Source: an uncultured Pseudovibrio sp. (lineage in GTDB: Bacteria; Pseudomonadota; Alphaproteobacteria; Rhizobiales; Stappiaceae). From it: DNA of 64,000 nt. The notes beneath the pieces are model-generated. The model worked only from the letters and a program-made list of their open reading frames with translations. It searched no databases and had not been told where the DNA came from. This document shows positions 55,141 to 63,602 of this stretch, in pieces; position 1 is the stretch's first letter, and each line of letters opens with the position of its first letter. The DNA lies in assembly GCA_947496145.1 (NCBI GenBank), contig CANMBS010000019.1, forward strand, positions 1 to 64,000, given 5' to 3'. The position numbers were made by a program, and so were the translations under genes.

Positions 55141-57138
55141 ATGAGTACCGGTTCGCCTAAAGGCGCAGTAAAAGATCGTCCGTGGATGTTCCGTACATAT
55201 GCAGGACACTCAAACGCCACAGACAGTAACCGGCTCTACCGCACGAACCTCGCAAAAGGTCAAACCGGCCTGTCCGTCGCCTTCGACCTTCCCACTCAAA
55301 CCGGTTACGATCCTGATCATGCACTCTCTCGCGGAGAAGTTGGTAAGGTAGGCGTTCCTGTTTCACATCTGGGTGACATGCGCACGCTCTTCAATGAGAT
55401 TCCGCTGGAACGCATGAACACATCTATGACGATCAACGCAACAGCTCCGTGGCTACTTGCGCTCTACGCTGCCGTTGCTGACGAGCAAGGCGCTGACCGT
55501 TCCCTGCTGGCCGGTACGACGCAGAACGACCTGATCAAGGAATACCTCTCCCGCGGCACTTATGTGTTCCCACCAGCACCGTCCATGCGCCTCACAACAG
55601 ACGTGATCTCATGGACTTACACTAGTATGCCCAAGTGGAACCCGATGAACGTGTGTTCCTATCATTTGCAGGAGGCCGGAGCGACACCAGTACAGGAACT
55701 CTCCTTCGCGCTCGCCACTGCAATTGCGATTTTGGATAATGTTCGTGCCTCTGGAGTGGTATCAGAAAGCGATTTCCCAAAGCTCGTTGGCCGTATCTCA
55801 TTTTTCGTGAATGCAGGGATGCGTTTTGTTACCGAAATGTGCAAAATGCGCGCCTTCACCGAACTGTGGGATGAAATCTGCCGTGAGCGGTACGGCGTTG
55901 AAGAAGAGCGTTACCGTCGCTTCCGCTATGGCGTTCAGGTCAACTCTCTTGGCCTGACAGAGCAGCAACCAGAAAACAACGTTTATCGTATTCTGGTGGA
56001 AATGCTGGCCGTCGTCCTTTCCAAAAACGCTCGCGCCCGCGCAGTGCAGCTCCCGGCATGGAACGAAGCCCTTGGCCTGCCACGCCCGTTCGATCAGCAG
56101 TGGTCCCTGCGCATGCAGCAGATCATGGCCTATGAGACGGACTTGCTGGAATATGCCGATATCTTCGACGGCTCAAAAGAAATTGAAGCAAAAGTCGAAG
56201 CACTCAAGGCACAGGCCCGTGAAGAACTTGCTCGCATCTCTGAAATGGGCGGAGCAGTCGCTGCCATTGAATCCAGCTACATGAAGCAAAAACTCGTGGA
56301 GTCCAACTCAAAGCGCCTCACAAATATCGAGTCCGGCGAACTGACCGTTGTTGGCGTGAACAAGTGGACCGAAACCGAACCATCCCCACTAGCTTCCGAC
56401 GAAGATGGCGGCATCCTTACCGTGCCTGCGCATGTAGAGGAAGAAGCCATACAGCGCATTCAGGCATGGCGTGCCGAGCGTGATGACAACGCCGTCAATC
56501 AGGCCCTTCAGGAACTCCGTGCTGCTGCATCCTCAGACAAAAACATCATGGAAGCCTCCATCAAAGCAGCAAAAGCAGGCGTTACTACAGGTGAATGGGG
56601 TGCTACTCTGCGCGAAGTATTTGGTGAATACCGCGCACCAACAGGCGTCAGCAAAGCGGCACCTGATGACAACGAAAACCTAGCAGAAGTTCAGCAAGAA
56701 GTTACAGCCCTCTCCGAAAAACTGGGCCGCAGACTAAAACTGCTCGTCGGCAAACCGGGACTCGACGGACACTCCAACGGCGCTGAGCAGATTGCAGTAC
56801 GTGCCCGCGACTGTGGTATGGAAGTGGTTTACGAAGGCATCCGCCTGACACCAGCACAAATCGTAAATGCCGCATTGGAGGAAGGCGTCCATGTCATAGG
56901 TCTGTCTATCTTGTCAGGCTCGCATCTGGCACTGGTACATGACACCTTGGAGAAGCTGAAAGAAAATGGTCTCGACGATATCCCTGTCGTCCTTGGCGGC
57001 ATTATCCCGGCAGAAGATGCTGAAGAACTGAAAAAGGCCGGTGTTGCAGCCGTTTACACCCCCAAAGATTTCCACCTGACAGCAATCATGTCGGACATCG
57101 TGAGCATAGTTAGCAAACGCATCCACGAGACTGTCTAA
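55141..57138 (+). CDS. ecm: Ethylmalonyl-CoA mutase (MeaA/Ecm)
   Basis: Adenosylcobalamin-dependent mutase converting (2R)-ethylmalonyl-CoA to methylsuccinyl-CoA. 665 aa, single chain. The N-terminal TIM barrel begins with WMFRTYAGHSNATDSN, GLSVAFDLPTQTGYDPDH and SMTINATAPWLLAL, and the C-terminal cobalamin domain has KPGLDGHSNGAEQI with D542-x-H544-xx-G547, the B12 lower-ligand motif. The length and AGHSNA favour Ecm over methylmalonyl-CoA mutase, and the adjoining ccrA supports this. Confidence 0.93.
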   Translation: MSTGSPKGAVKDRPWMFRTYAGHSNATDSNRLYRTNLAKGQTGLSVAFDLPTQTGYDPDHALSRGEVGKVGVPVSHLGDMRTLFNEIPLERMNTSMTINATAPWLLALYAAVADEQGADRSLLAGTTQNDLIKEYLSRGTYVFPPAPSMRLTTDVISWTYTSMPKWNPMNVCSYHLQEAGATPVQELSFALATAIAILDNVRASGVVSESDFPKLVGRISFFVNAGMRFVTEMCKMRAFTELWDEICRERYGVEEERYRRFRYGVQVNSLGLTEQQPENNVYRILVEMLAVVLSKNARARAVQLPAWNEALGLPRPFDQQWSLRMQQIMAYETDLLEYADIFDGSKEIEAKVEALKAQAREELARISEMGGAVAAIESSYMKQKLVESNSKRLTNIESGELTVVGVNKWTETEPSPLASDEDGGILTVPAHVEEEAIQRIQAWRAERDDNAVNQALQELRAAASSDKNIMEASIKAAKAGVTTGEWGATLREVFGEYRAPTGVSKAAPDDNENLAEVQQEVTALSEKLGRRLKLLVGKPGLDGHSNGAEQIAVRARDCGMEVVYEGIRLTPAQIVNAALEEGVHVIGLSILSGSHLALVHDTLEKLKENGLDDIPVVLGGIIPAEDAEELKKAGVAAVYTPKDFHLTAIMSDIVSIVSKRIHETV

Positions 57139-57150
57139 GATCCCGGTCCT

Positions 57151-58089
57151 TCAGGCTGGTCGGGCAAATTGAATAGGTTGTTGCCCAACCAGCTTGATAC
57201 CGGGAACATCCCGAAACCGTTCAAGCATCGCTGCGATAAAAATCTCAGTTTTGCGTGTCAGTGCTTCACGCGACGGATAAACCAGATAAATCGGTTTTTC
57301 TTCGCATTGATAGTCAGGCAATATCCTCTGAAGCGCTCCGGCTTCCTCAAGCCCCCGTAGCATAAATAGCGGCATACGGGTAAACCCAACCGAATTCAAA
57401 AGAGCCTGCGCCATAACCTGCGGATGCCCAGCGACAAACTCTGATTTAATGTCAACAACATGCTTCTGCCCTCTCTTGAGCAAGGCGAGTGAGCTGACTG
57501 GTATCTCAGTCCTGTATTGAATGTAATTAAGATCTGCAAGCGCTTCTGGAATTCGCGGCATACCATGCTTTGCAAGAAAATCCGAACTGGCAACCAGACA
57601 GGTCTCTGCCACCGCCACTTTCCTGACAACACCTGAAGTTTCGCCAGGCACCCCCGTGCGAACAGCCAGATCGATACCCTCCCGCACCACATCAATCAAC
57701 TCATCTTCCATTCTGATTGAGATCGATAGATCTGGGTACTCCTTTCTGAGGTCAAAAATCATCGGAGTGATGATATCACTCCCCATTGGCTGTGATACCG
57801 AAACAATTAAAGACCCTCTTTCAGCCCCAACCTGCTCCTGAAGCTCTTCAAACATTTGAGCGCTCTGCCGAAGCATGGCCTGCGCATGCTCATAAACGAT
57901 CTTACCAGCTGCGGTTGGCTGAACACCTTTATTGCTTCGAAAAACAAGCTCTTGCCCCACCTGTGCCTCAAGTAAGTTAAGCTGCTGGCTCATAGCAGGT
58001 TGACTGATATGGCGTTGGCGCGCACCACCACTTAGCGACCCATTGTCGATGACGCGAACAAAACTCTCCAGCAAATTCAGAAGATCCAT
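57151..58089 (-). CDS. LysR family transcriptional regulator
   Basis: 312 aa from ATG 58089 (GGGGTAATC upstream). The N-terminal HTH (about 15-65) has SGGARQRHISQPAMSQQLNLLEAQVGQELVFRSNKG, and the rest is a substrate-binding effector domain (about 90-290). It diverges from the MBL gene, the usual position for a LysR regulator of its neighbour, which is the likely target. Confidence 0.9.
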   Translation of the reverse strand: MDLLNLLESFVRVIDNGSLSGGARQRHISQPAMSQQLNLLEAQVGQELVFRSNKGVQPTAAGKIVYEHAQAMLRQSAQMFEELQEQVGAERGSLIVSVSQPMGSDIITPMIFDLRKEYPDLSISIRMEDELIDVVREGIDLAVRTGVPGETSGVVRKVAVAETCLVASSDFLAKHGMPRIPEALADLNYIQYRTEIPVSSLALLKRGQKHVVDIKSEFVAGHPQVMAQALLNSVGFTRMPLFMLRGLEEAGALQRILPDYQCEEKPIYLVYPSREALTRKTEIFIAAMLERFRDVPGIKLVGQQPIQFARPA

Positions 58090-58197
58090 GATTACCCCAT
58101 AAGCATTGCTTATACCCAAGATAAGGCATGGCCCTCTGCACTTCTAGTACCAGGCTCATAATATTGCTCTCATTGCTTGCAAATGAGGAGTTACTTT

Positions 58198-59178
58198 ATG
58201 ACACTTTCACGCCGATCATTTTTATCCGCATCCGCAGCTATTGCTGGTGCAAGCGCGATTGCTCCAGCACTACCGCCAGTCGCACATGCAGCAGCCCCCA
58301 AAGTAGGAACTCAGACACCTGGCTTCTACCGTTTTACGGTCGGTGACATCGAGGTAACAGCAATTCTCGACGGATATCTGAACTTAGCCCCTGCCGCAGT
58401 CATTGGTTTTGACCAGAAAATTGCCGAAAAGACACTGGAGCAGGATTTTCGCAGTCCCGACACAAAAAATATGCCTGTCCCGGTAAATGGCTATCTTATC
58501 AATACTGGTGAAAAACTGGTGGTGGTCGACACCGGCACTGTTGATGTGATGGGTCCGACATTAAGCCATTTTCACAAGAATCTGCGCCTTGCAGGCTATG
58601 ACGCTGCCGACGTGGATGCTGTTGTTCTCACACACCTTCATGTCGATCACGTCGGTGGCCTGACCTCCAAATCAGGTGAAAAACTTTTCCCAAATGCAGA
58701 ATTTATCGTCCATGAGGCGGAGTATACTTTCTGGAATGATGAAGGCATACGCTCACGCTTTTCAAAAGACCTGATGCATTTTGTTGATATCGCCCAGAAC
58801 ACCTCAAAACCCTACGAAAACAATAAGACACTCATCAGCAAAGAAGGCGAGTTCATCAAAGGATTGGACGCTGTTTTCCTTCCCGGTCACACGCCCGGAC
58901 ACATGGGTATCCGCGTGCACTCAAACAATGAAGAAGTGCTTATCTGGGGAGACATCGTCCATTCTACCGCACTTCAGCTTGCCAACCCCGACTGGACAGT
59001 CGTGTTCGATACCGATCAGGAAATGGCACGACAAACACGCCATAGACTTTTAGATCGTGTTGCAGCAGACAGAACAGCAGTTGTCGGCATTCACCTTGAT
59101 TTTCCCGGCCTTGGTCATATCCGAAGAGCAGGCAATGCGTTCGCCTTTCACCAGACCGGGTGGCAATACCAACTGTAA
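58198..59178 (+). CDS. MBL-fold metallo-hydrolase, Tat-exported
   Basis: 326 aa from ATG 58198 (GAGGAG upstream). The twin-Arg signal is LSRRSFLSASAAIAGASA. The metal site THLHVDHVGG gives H146, H148, D150 and H151; further ligands are in LPGHTPGHMG and GDIVHS. The sequence resembles quorum-quenching lactonase-type members, but the substrate cannot be told. Likely under the divergent LysR. Confidence 0.88.
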   Translation: MTLSRRSFLSASAAIAGASAIAPALPPVAHAAAPKVGTQTPGFYRFTVGDIEVTAILDGYLNLAPAAVIGFDQKIAEKTLEQDFRSPDTKNMPVPVNGYLINTGEKLVVVDTGTVDVMGPTLSHFHKNLRLAGYDAADVDAVVLTHLHVDHVGGLTSKSGEKLFPNAEFIVHEAEYTFWNDEGIRSRFSKDLMHFVDIAQNTSKPYENNKTLISKEGEFIKGLDAVFLPGHTPGHMGIRVHSNNEEVLIWGDIVHSTALQLANPDWTVVFDTDQEMARQTRHRLLDRVAADRTAVVGIHLDFPGLGHIRRAGNAFAFHQTGWQYQL

Positions 59179-59185
59179 ACGACAA

Positions 59186-59211
59186 GAGCTCACGATACAG
59201 TTCGTGAGCTC
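59186..59211. terminator. Terminator-like hairpin between MBL and SH3 genes
   Basis: GAGCTCACG (59186-59194) is the exact complement of 59203-59211. It lies between convergent genes; there is no long T-run. Confidence 0.6.
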
Positions 59212-59215
59212 ATTT

Positions 59216-59782
59216 CTATCGAGCCGGTGACAAGGGCGTGGTCGGTACAGAAGGCGGGGCAATTGGCTCAGCTGGCGTGATCGGGACAGACGGCATCACA
59301 GGCGGAGTGACTGGTTGCGCGGGTTGCAACGGAATAGCAGGCACCTCAATAGGCTGCGATGGCTGTAAAGGATAAGCCGGGATTTCACGTGGTGGACGTG
59401 GCCGCCAATGCGGGTAGCGCGGATAAATAGGATACCTGCGATATATGAAGGGCAACCCCACATAAGGAGCCACGTACGGCAGTCTCCGTGAATAATGCGG
59501 ACCTCGAACTCCATAACGAAGATACTTGGCGGAAATCCAGCCCGGTGCCCCTCGGAAGGTCAAATCACACCAGGAGCCACTCTTGTTGCAATAGTTGATG
59601 AAGACCACTCCACCTGCCGGAACCACTGTGATGACCGGATAGCTCGTCCCCGGTCCGGTTCGCATATTAACACCTGTCGTAGTGTAGGCAGCGTGGCCAC
59701 TCTGCGCATTTGCCTTATTGGCATAAACGATAATAGCCAACACCACGAGTCCAGCAACAATCCATAGAAGAAACCGTCTCAT
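59216..59782 (-). CDS. SH3b domain protein with proline-rich tail
   Basis: 188 aa from ATG 59782 (GGAGTGGGG upstream). A signal-anchor helix (about 4-23) is followed by a bacterial SH3 domain (about 35-95; TTTGVNMRTGPGTSYPVITVVPAGG and GWISAKYL). The last 80 residues are Pro-rich repeats (LQPSQPIEVPAIPLQPAQP). Such proteins bind peptidoglycan or stabilise cell-wall complexes. The Pro-rich protein upstream may be its partner. Confidence 0.8.
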   Translation of the reverse strand: MRRFLLWIVAGLVVLAIIVYANKANAQSGHAAYTTTGVNMRTGPGTSYPVITVVPAGGVVFINYCNKSGSWCDLTFRGAPGWISAKYLRYGVRGPHYSRRLPYVAPYVGLPFIYRRYPIYPRYPHWRPRPPREIPAYPLQPSQPIEVPAIPLQPAQPVTPPVMPSVPITPAEPIAPPSVPTTPLSPAR

Positions 59783-59806
59783 TGGCCCCACTCCGTATTC
59801 ATAAAA

Positions 59807-60247
59807 TCAGGGACCATAAGAAGGCCCTCCGTAAGATGGAGTATTTAACGTTGGGCCCGCAGGCGCGCTGCCAGCTGGCGGCAAGCCGGTAATTGGAGGA
59901 GCTGGAGGCAATGGACCGGACGGCCCCGGAGAAGGCGGAGGTAAAGAACCCGGACGCGCAGAGCCAGGTGGATATGCGCCCGGAGGCGGGTTGAACTGAG
60001 GGTTATTCGTGTCGCGCGGTACCGGCAGATATGGCGACGCCTGACCCGGGCGCAAACTGTCGCCTGGCTCGACAGGTCTGTCCAACGGTTTGTAAGGCGG
60101 GATTATGCTACTGCGCTCATTAAACTGGACTTGCCGAAAGCCCGGATAGTCGACGGAGCCGGACCGGGTTGGCAGGCTTCCTGCGCCAACACTTTGCACG
60201 GCAAGTCCCATCGCACAACAACACCCCAAAAACATCGCGTGATTCAT
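59807..60247 (-). CDS. Proline/glycine-rich secreted protein
   Basis: 146 aa. A short signal-like N-terminus (MNHAMFLGCCCAMGLAVQSVGA) with a CCC cluster may be lipidated. The rest is extremely Pro/Gly/Ser-rich (NPPPGAYPPGSARPG) and probably unstructured. No family recognised. It directly precedes the SH3 gene on the same strand, 24 bases apart, so the two are likely an operon. Confidence 0.6.
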   Translation of the reverse strand: MNHAMFLGCCCAMGLAVQSVGAGSLPTRSGSVDYPGFRQVQFNERSSIIPPYKPLDRPVEPGDSLRPGQASPYLPVPRDTNNPQFNPPPGAYPPGSARPGSLPPPSPGPSGPLPPAPPITGLPPAGSAPAGPTLNTPSYGGPSYGP

Positions 60248-60470
60248 TTAACCCTGACCCTGGCTCAAACTGGCAAACACATCATAAAGAGTGCCAGTAA
60301 GCCGCTAATAAGCTTCCCTTACAAAGCCTCAGGTTTTAAATGCAATTTACACCTGCAATGAGAGAATATAACGTGAACAAATATAAAGATTATCCCGGTT
60401 TTTATAGCCAGAGCAGCGCCTAACCCTTAGGTTTAAGGGATGATTCTCCAAAGCAGGTAAGAACACCCCA

Positions 60471-61274
60471 ATGACAAACCGCCTCAAAATTGTAACGTGG
60501 AATATTAACTCCGTCCGGCTCCGCCTTCCAATTGTCGAAAAAATGCTACTGGATCACGCACCAGACGTTCTGTGCCTGCAAGAAACAAAATGTCCGGATG
60601 GAAGCTTCCCTACAGCCGCAATCAACAAACTGGGCTATCGCCATGTTGAGGTACACGGACAGAAGGGCTATCACGGCGTCGCTCTGCTCTCACGTGTTCC
60701 ACTTGAGAATGTAGAGCGCAAAGAGTTCTGTGAAATGGGCGACACCCGCCACATCGCGGCAGATGTTGCCTTCAACGGCAGTTCCATCCGCATCCATAAC
60801 TTTTACGTACCAGCAGGCGGCGACGTGCCAGACCCGAAAGTCAACGACAAGTTCGCCCATAAGCTTCAGTTTCTGGATGAAATGGAAAGCTGGTTCAAAG
60901 GCTTCGATGGGCAGTCCGTTGTGGTCGGAGATTTGAACATCGCCCCCTATGAGAATGATGTCTGGTCCCACAAACAACTCATCAAAGTAGTCTCTCATAC
61001 ACCACTGGAATGTCAGCGCCTTGAAGACGTACGTGAAGCGGGTAATTACGTGGACACCATGCGCAAGCACATGCCGATGGATGAGAAGATTTACACATGG
61101 TGGAGCTACCGCGCCAAAGACTGGTCAGCCTCCAACAAAGGTCGCCGTCTCGACCATGTCTGGATGACGCCGGAAACCGCAGAACACACCAAAGACGTCC
61201 AGATTATCCGTGACGCCCGTGGCTGGGAAAAACCGTCAGATCACGCCCCGGTCATGGCAATTCTGGAAGCCTGA
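60471..61274 (+). CDS. xthA: Exodeoxyribonuclease III
   Basis: AP endonuclease/3' phosphatase for base excision repair. 267 aa, the family length. LKIVTWNINSVRLRLPIVEKML, CLQETKC (catalytic Glu), VVGDLNIAPYENDVW, WWSYRAKDWSASNKGRRLDHVWMTPE and SDHAPVM (catalytic Asp-His) are all present. A terminator follows. Confidence 0.95.
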   Translation: MTNRLKIVTWNINSVRLRLPIVEKMLLDHAPDVLCLQETKCPDGSFPTAAINKLGYRHVEVHGQKGYHGVALLSRVPLENVERKEFCEMGDTRHIAADVAFNGSSIRIHNFYVPAGGDVPDPKVNDKFAHKLQFLDEMESWFKGFDGQSVVVGDLNIAPYENDVWSHKQLIKVVSHTPLECQRLEDVREAGNYVDTMRKHMPMDEKIYTWWSYRAKDWSASNKGRRLDHVWMTPETAEHTKDVQIIRDARGWEKPSDHAPVMAILEA

Positions 61275-61289
61275 GTTGCCAATGAACAC

Positions 61290-61315
61290 AAAAGCGGGAG
61301 CAACCTCCCGCTTTT
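61290..61315 (+). terminator. Terminator of xthA
   Basis: AAAAGCGGGAG (61290-61300) pairs with CTCCCGCTTTT (61305-61315). Confidence 0.88.
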
Positions 61316-61328
61316 CGGGGCAGCTACA

Positions 61329-62303
61329 TCAAGGAATAAGCAGTACCTTGCCTTTAGCCCTGCGACTGGCAATATCATCCAGCCCAAGAGCGATATCTTC
61401 CAGCGCGTATTCAGCGTGAATATGCGGCTTCAGCTTTCCTTCCGCCACCCACTGGAACAAATGCTGACAATCAATCCGGTACTCTTCAGGCTCCCGCACC
61501 ACTGCATCTCCCCAAAACACACCAAGGATGTCACAGCCTTTCAGCAAAGCAAGGTTCGCGGGAATTTTCTGAATGGTGCCAGAGGCAAAGCCAACGACAA
61601 GATAACGCCCGCGCCATCCCGTAGCCCTGAGAGCATCCTCTGAATGCTCACCGCCAATCGTGTCGTAAACCACATCAAGCCCACGACCATCCGTCAGATC
61701 CTTTAGCTTCTGCTTGAAACCACCTTCAGAATAATTCACCAGCTCATCTGCACCACACGCTTTGGCATGTGCCAGTTTGTCCTCAGAAGAAGCACAGGCA
61801 ATGACTCGCGCGCCCATCAGCTTTCCAAGCTCCACAGCTGCCTGCCCTGCACCACCGGAAGCACCCAGCACAGCCACCGTTTCACCGGGCTGAACACGGG
61901 CCCGGCTCCGCAAGCCATGAATAGCGGTTCCATATGTGATGAGCAGTCCTGCCGCGTAGTTAAACGGCACCGCATCAGGCACCGCAATCAGCTCACTCTC
62001 AGGCGCTACATACATTTCCCGTGCAGCACCCCATTTTGCGTAGGATGCCACCCGATCCCCAACCTTGAAGCGTGTCACCTCATCTCCAACCGCTTCGACA
62101 ACACCTGCCATCTCTCCGGAAGGTGAAAAGGGCAGCTCCGGCTTAAACTGATACTTTCCCTGTATAATCAGCGTATCAAAATAGTTCAGCGCCGCAGCCT
62201 TCACCCGCACCAGCACTTCACCAGTGCCAACATCAGGCACTTCTAACTCTCGAACGACCAGATCCGTTGGTGATCCAAGTTTCTCGCAGATAACAGCCTT
62301 CAT
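61329..62303 (-). CDS. NADPH:quinone oxidoreductase (MDR family, zinc-independent)
   Basis: 324 aa. MKAVICEKLGSPTDLVVRELEVPDVGTGEVLVRVKAAALNY is the MDR N-terminus, and TVAVLGASGGAGQAAVELGKLMGARVIACASS the NADP site (AxxGGxGxxA form). The structural zinc cysteines are missing, as in quinone oxidoreductases (QOR) and zeta-crystallin. Substrate is a quinone or enone in general. It converges with xthA over the terminator. Confidence 0.9.
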   Translation of the reverse strand: MKAVICEKLGSPTDLVVRELEVPDVGTGEVLVRVKAAALNYFDTLIIQGKYQFKPELPFSPSGEMAGVVEAVGDEVTRFKVGDRVASYAKWGAAREMYVAPESELIAVPDAVPFNYAAGLLITYGTAIHGLRSRARVQPGETVAVLGASGGAGQAAVELGKLMGARVIACASSEDKLAHAKACGADELVNYSEGGFKQKLKDLTDGRGLDVVYDTIGGEHSEDALRATGWRGRYLVVGFASGTIQKIPANLALLKGCDILGVFWGDAVVREPEEYRIDCQHLFQWVAEGKLKPHIHAEYALEDIALGLDDIASRRAKGKVLLIP

Positions 62304-62475
62304 AAAATATGCCCTTCCCTCACCAGAGCAAAATTACACGCAGCAGGAACAAAGCTCAAAACCTCCATTGGTTTCACTTTTGCAACTCAATCAGCCATGC
62401 GCCCCGCAGGCACTTGCAGAAACCAGCCTGTTAGCGGTAAGAAGCGCACAACACAAACAATGAGAACAACTGGGT

Positions 62476-63033
62476 ATGCGCGGTTATTTTGCTATTGGCT
62501 CTGAGGGTCTTTCCAAATCTATGAACGTAGGCACATTGATGCGAACCGGCCATGCATTTGGAGCAAGTTACTTTTTTACAGTCGACGCACATATCAAAGG
62601 CCTCGGCGCAGCCATGAAAGCCGACACCTCCAAAAGCCCGGATCACCTGCCATATTTCGCATGGAACTCAGTTGATGACATGCAGTTCCCTCGTGGCTGC
62701 AAGCTTGTGGGAGTTGAACTGACCGATGACGCAATCGAACTGCCAAGCTTCGGACATCCGCTTCAGGCTGCTTACATACTTGGGGCTGAGCGCGGCTCTC
62801 TGTCCCAACAGATGCAGGACCGTTGCGACTACATTGTCAAAATTCCAACCAAGTTCTGTTTGAATGTGGGCGTTGCTGCCGCACTGGTTTTATATGATCG
62901 TTACATGGCTCACGGTAAATACGCCGAACGCTCCCTCACCGCCGGAGCACCGAAAGATCCGCTGCTGGAGCATGTCCACGGCGCACCTATTTTCCGAAGT
63001 GGCCGCAAACTCCCGGGTTTTGACGACACTTGA
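62476..63033 (+). CDS. TrmH/SpoU family RNA methyltransferase
   Basis: 185 aa, SPOUT fold. Motif 1 NVGTLMRTGHAFGA (about 18-31), motif 2 AAYILGAERGSLSQQ and motif 3 VKIPTKFCLNVGVAAALVLYDR are complete. The N-terminal RNA-binding domain of TrmB-type relatives is lacking, as in TrmL-like 2'-O-methyltransferases. The exact rRNA or tRNA target is not readable. A terminator follows. Confidence 0.9.
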   Translation: MRGYFAIGSEGLSKSMNVGTLMRTGHAFGASYFFTVDAHIKGLGAAMKADTSKSPDHLPYFAWNSVDDMQFPRGCKLVGVELTDDAIELPSFGHPLQAAYILGAERGSLSQQMQDRCDYIVKIPTKFCLNVGVAAALVLYDRYMAHGKYAERSLTAGAPKDPLLEHVHGAPIFRSGRKLPGFDDT

Positions 63034-63045
63034 GTGATTCGAAAT

Positions 63046-63089
63046 AAGGTTGCTGCCCCATAGCAGATGCATCTGCGGCAACCTTTTTT
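63046..63089 (+). terminator. Terminator of the SpoU methyltransferase gene
   Basis: AAGGTTGC (63046-63053) pairs with GCAACCTT (63078-63085), with further internal pairing (GCAG/CTGC), then a T-run to 63089. Confidence 0.85.
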
Positions 63090-63602
63090 GCGAATCCTGG
63101 CAAATGTCATGCATAAATTTTATTTAAATTCGCACAGAGTTAAACGTTCATTCCGCGACGTATTTTAGTCGTACGCTTACTTCGCATTTATGCTCAACGT
63201 GTGAACACTATGTGGATATACATCCATATTTTTTAGTGGCTAATATTTCCTAGGGTTCTTTGAACTCATCTCAAGATTTCAAATTCCATAAAGAAAAATA
63301 AACCTTAATTCCTAGTGGGTTAAGTATAGTGAGGCATTCACTTACATAACTGACTTAGCGTCCGGTCAGATGCCGAAATTCACTAGGAGCTTTACGCTTG
63401 ATATTATGGCCGCGCGTGCCACACTCATGCCTGATTTCTGTTGCCAGCATTCACAGAACGGTTCAACAGCAGATTTTTTGTATCTGCTGTGCTTGGGTAT
63501 CAACCCTTTTGTAACCATCTTTAAAGTAACCCTAACAGTAAGTTTTATGGGTTTGCGCACAGAATCTCAGATTTTGTCGTAATGCAACGCGGTTTGGAGA
63601 AG
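63090..63602. other. Intergenic region upstream of the IalB-type gene
   Basis: About 510 bases, AT-rich. No supported gene; a frame at 63370-63582 lacks a ribosome site and crosses a 9-bp hairpin (ACAGCAGAT 63466-63474 with 63482-63490). The hairpin is not followed by T's. The IalB-type promoter is presumably here. Confidence 0.4.

Noticed and set aside
63370-63582. 70-codon forward frame before the IalB-type gene
   Set aside because: No ribosome site, contains a hairpin, and stops just before a better-supported gene.
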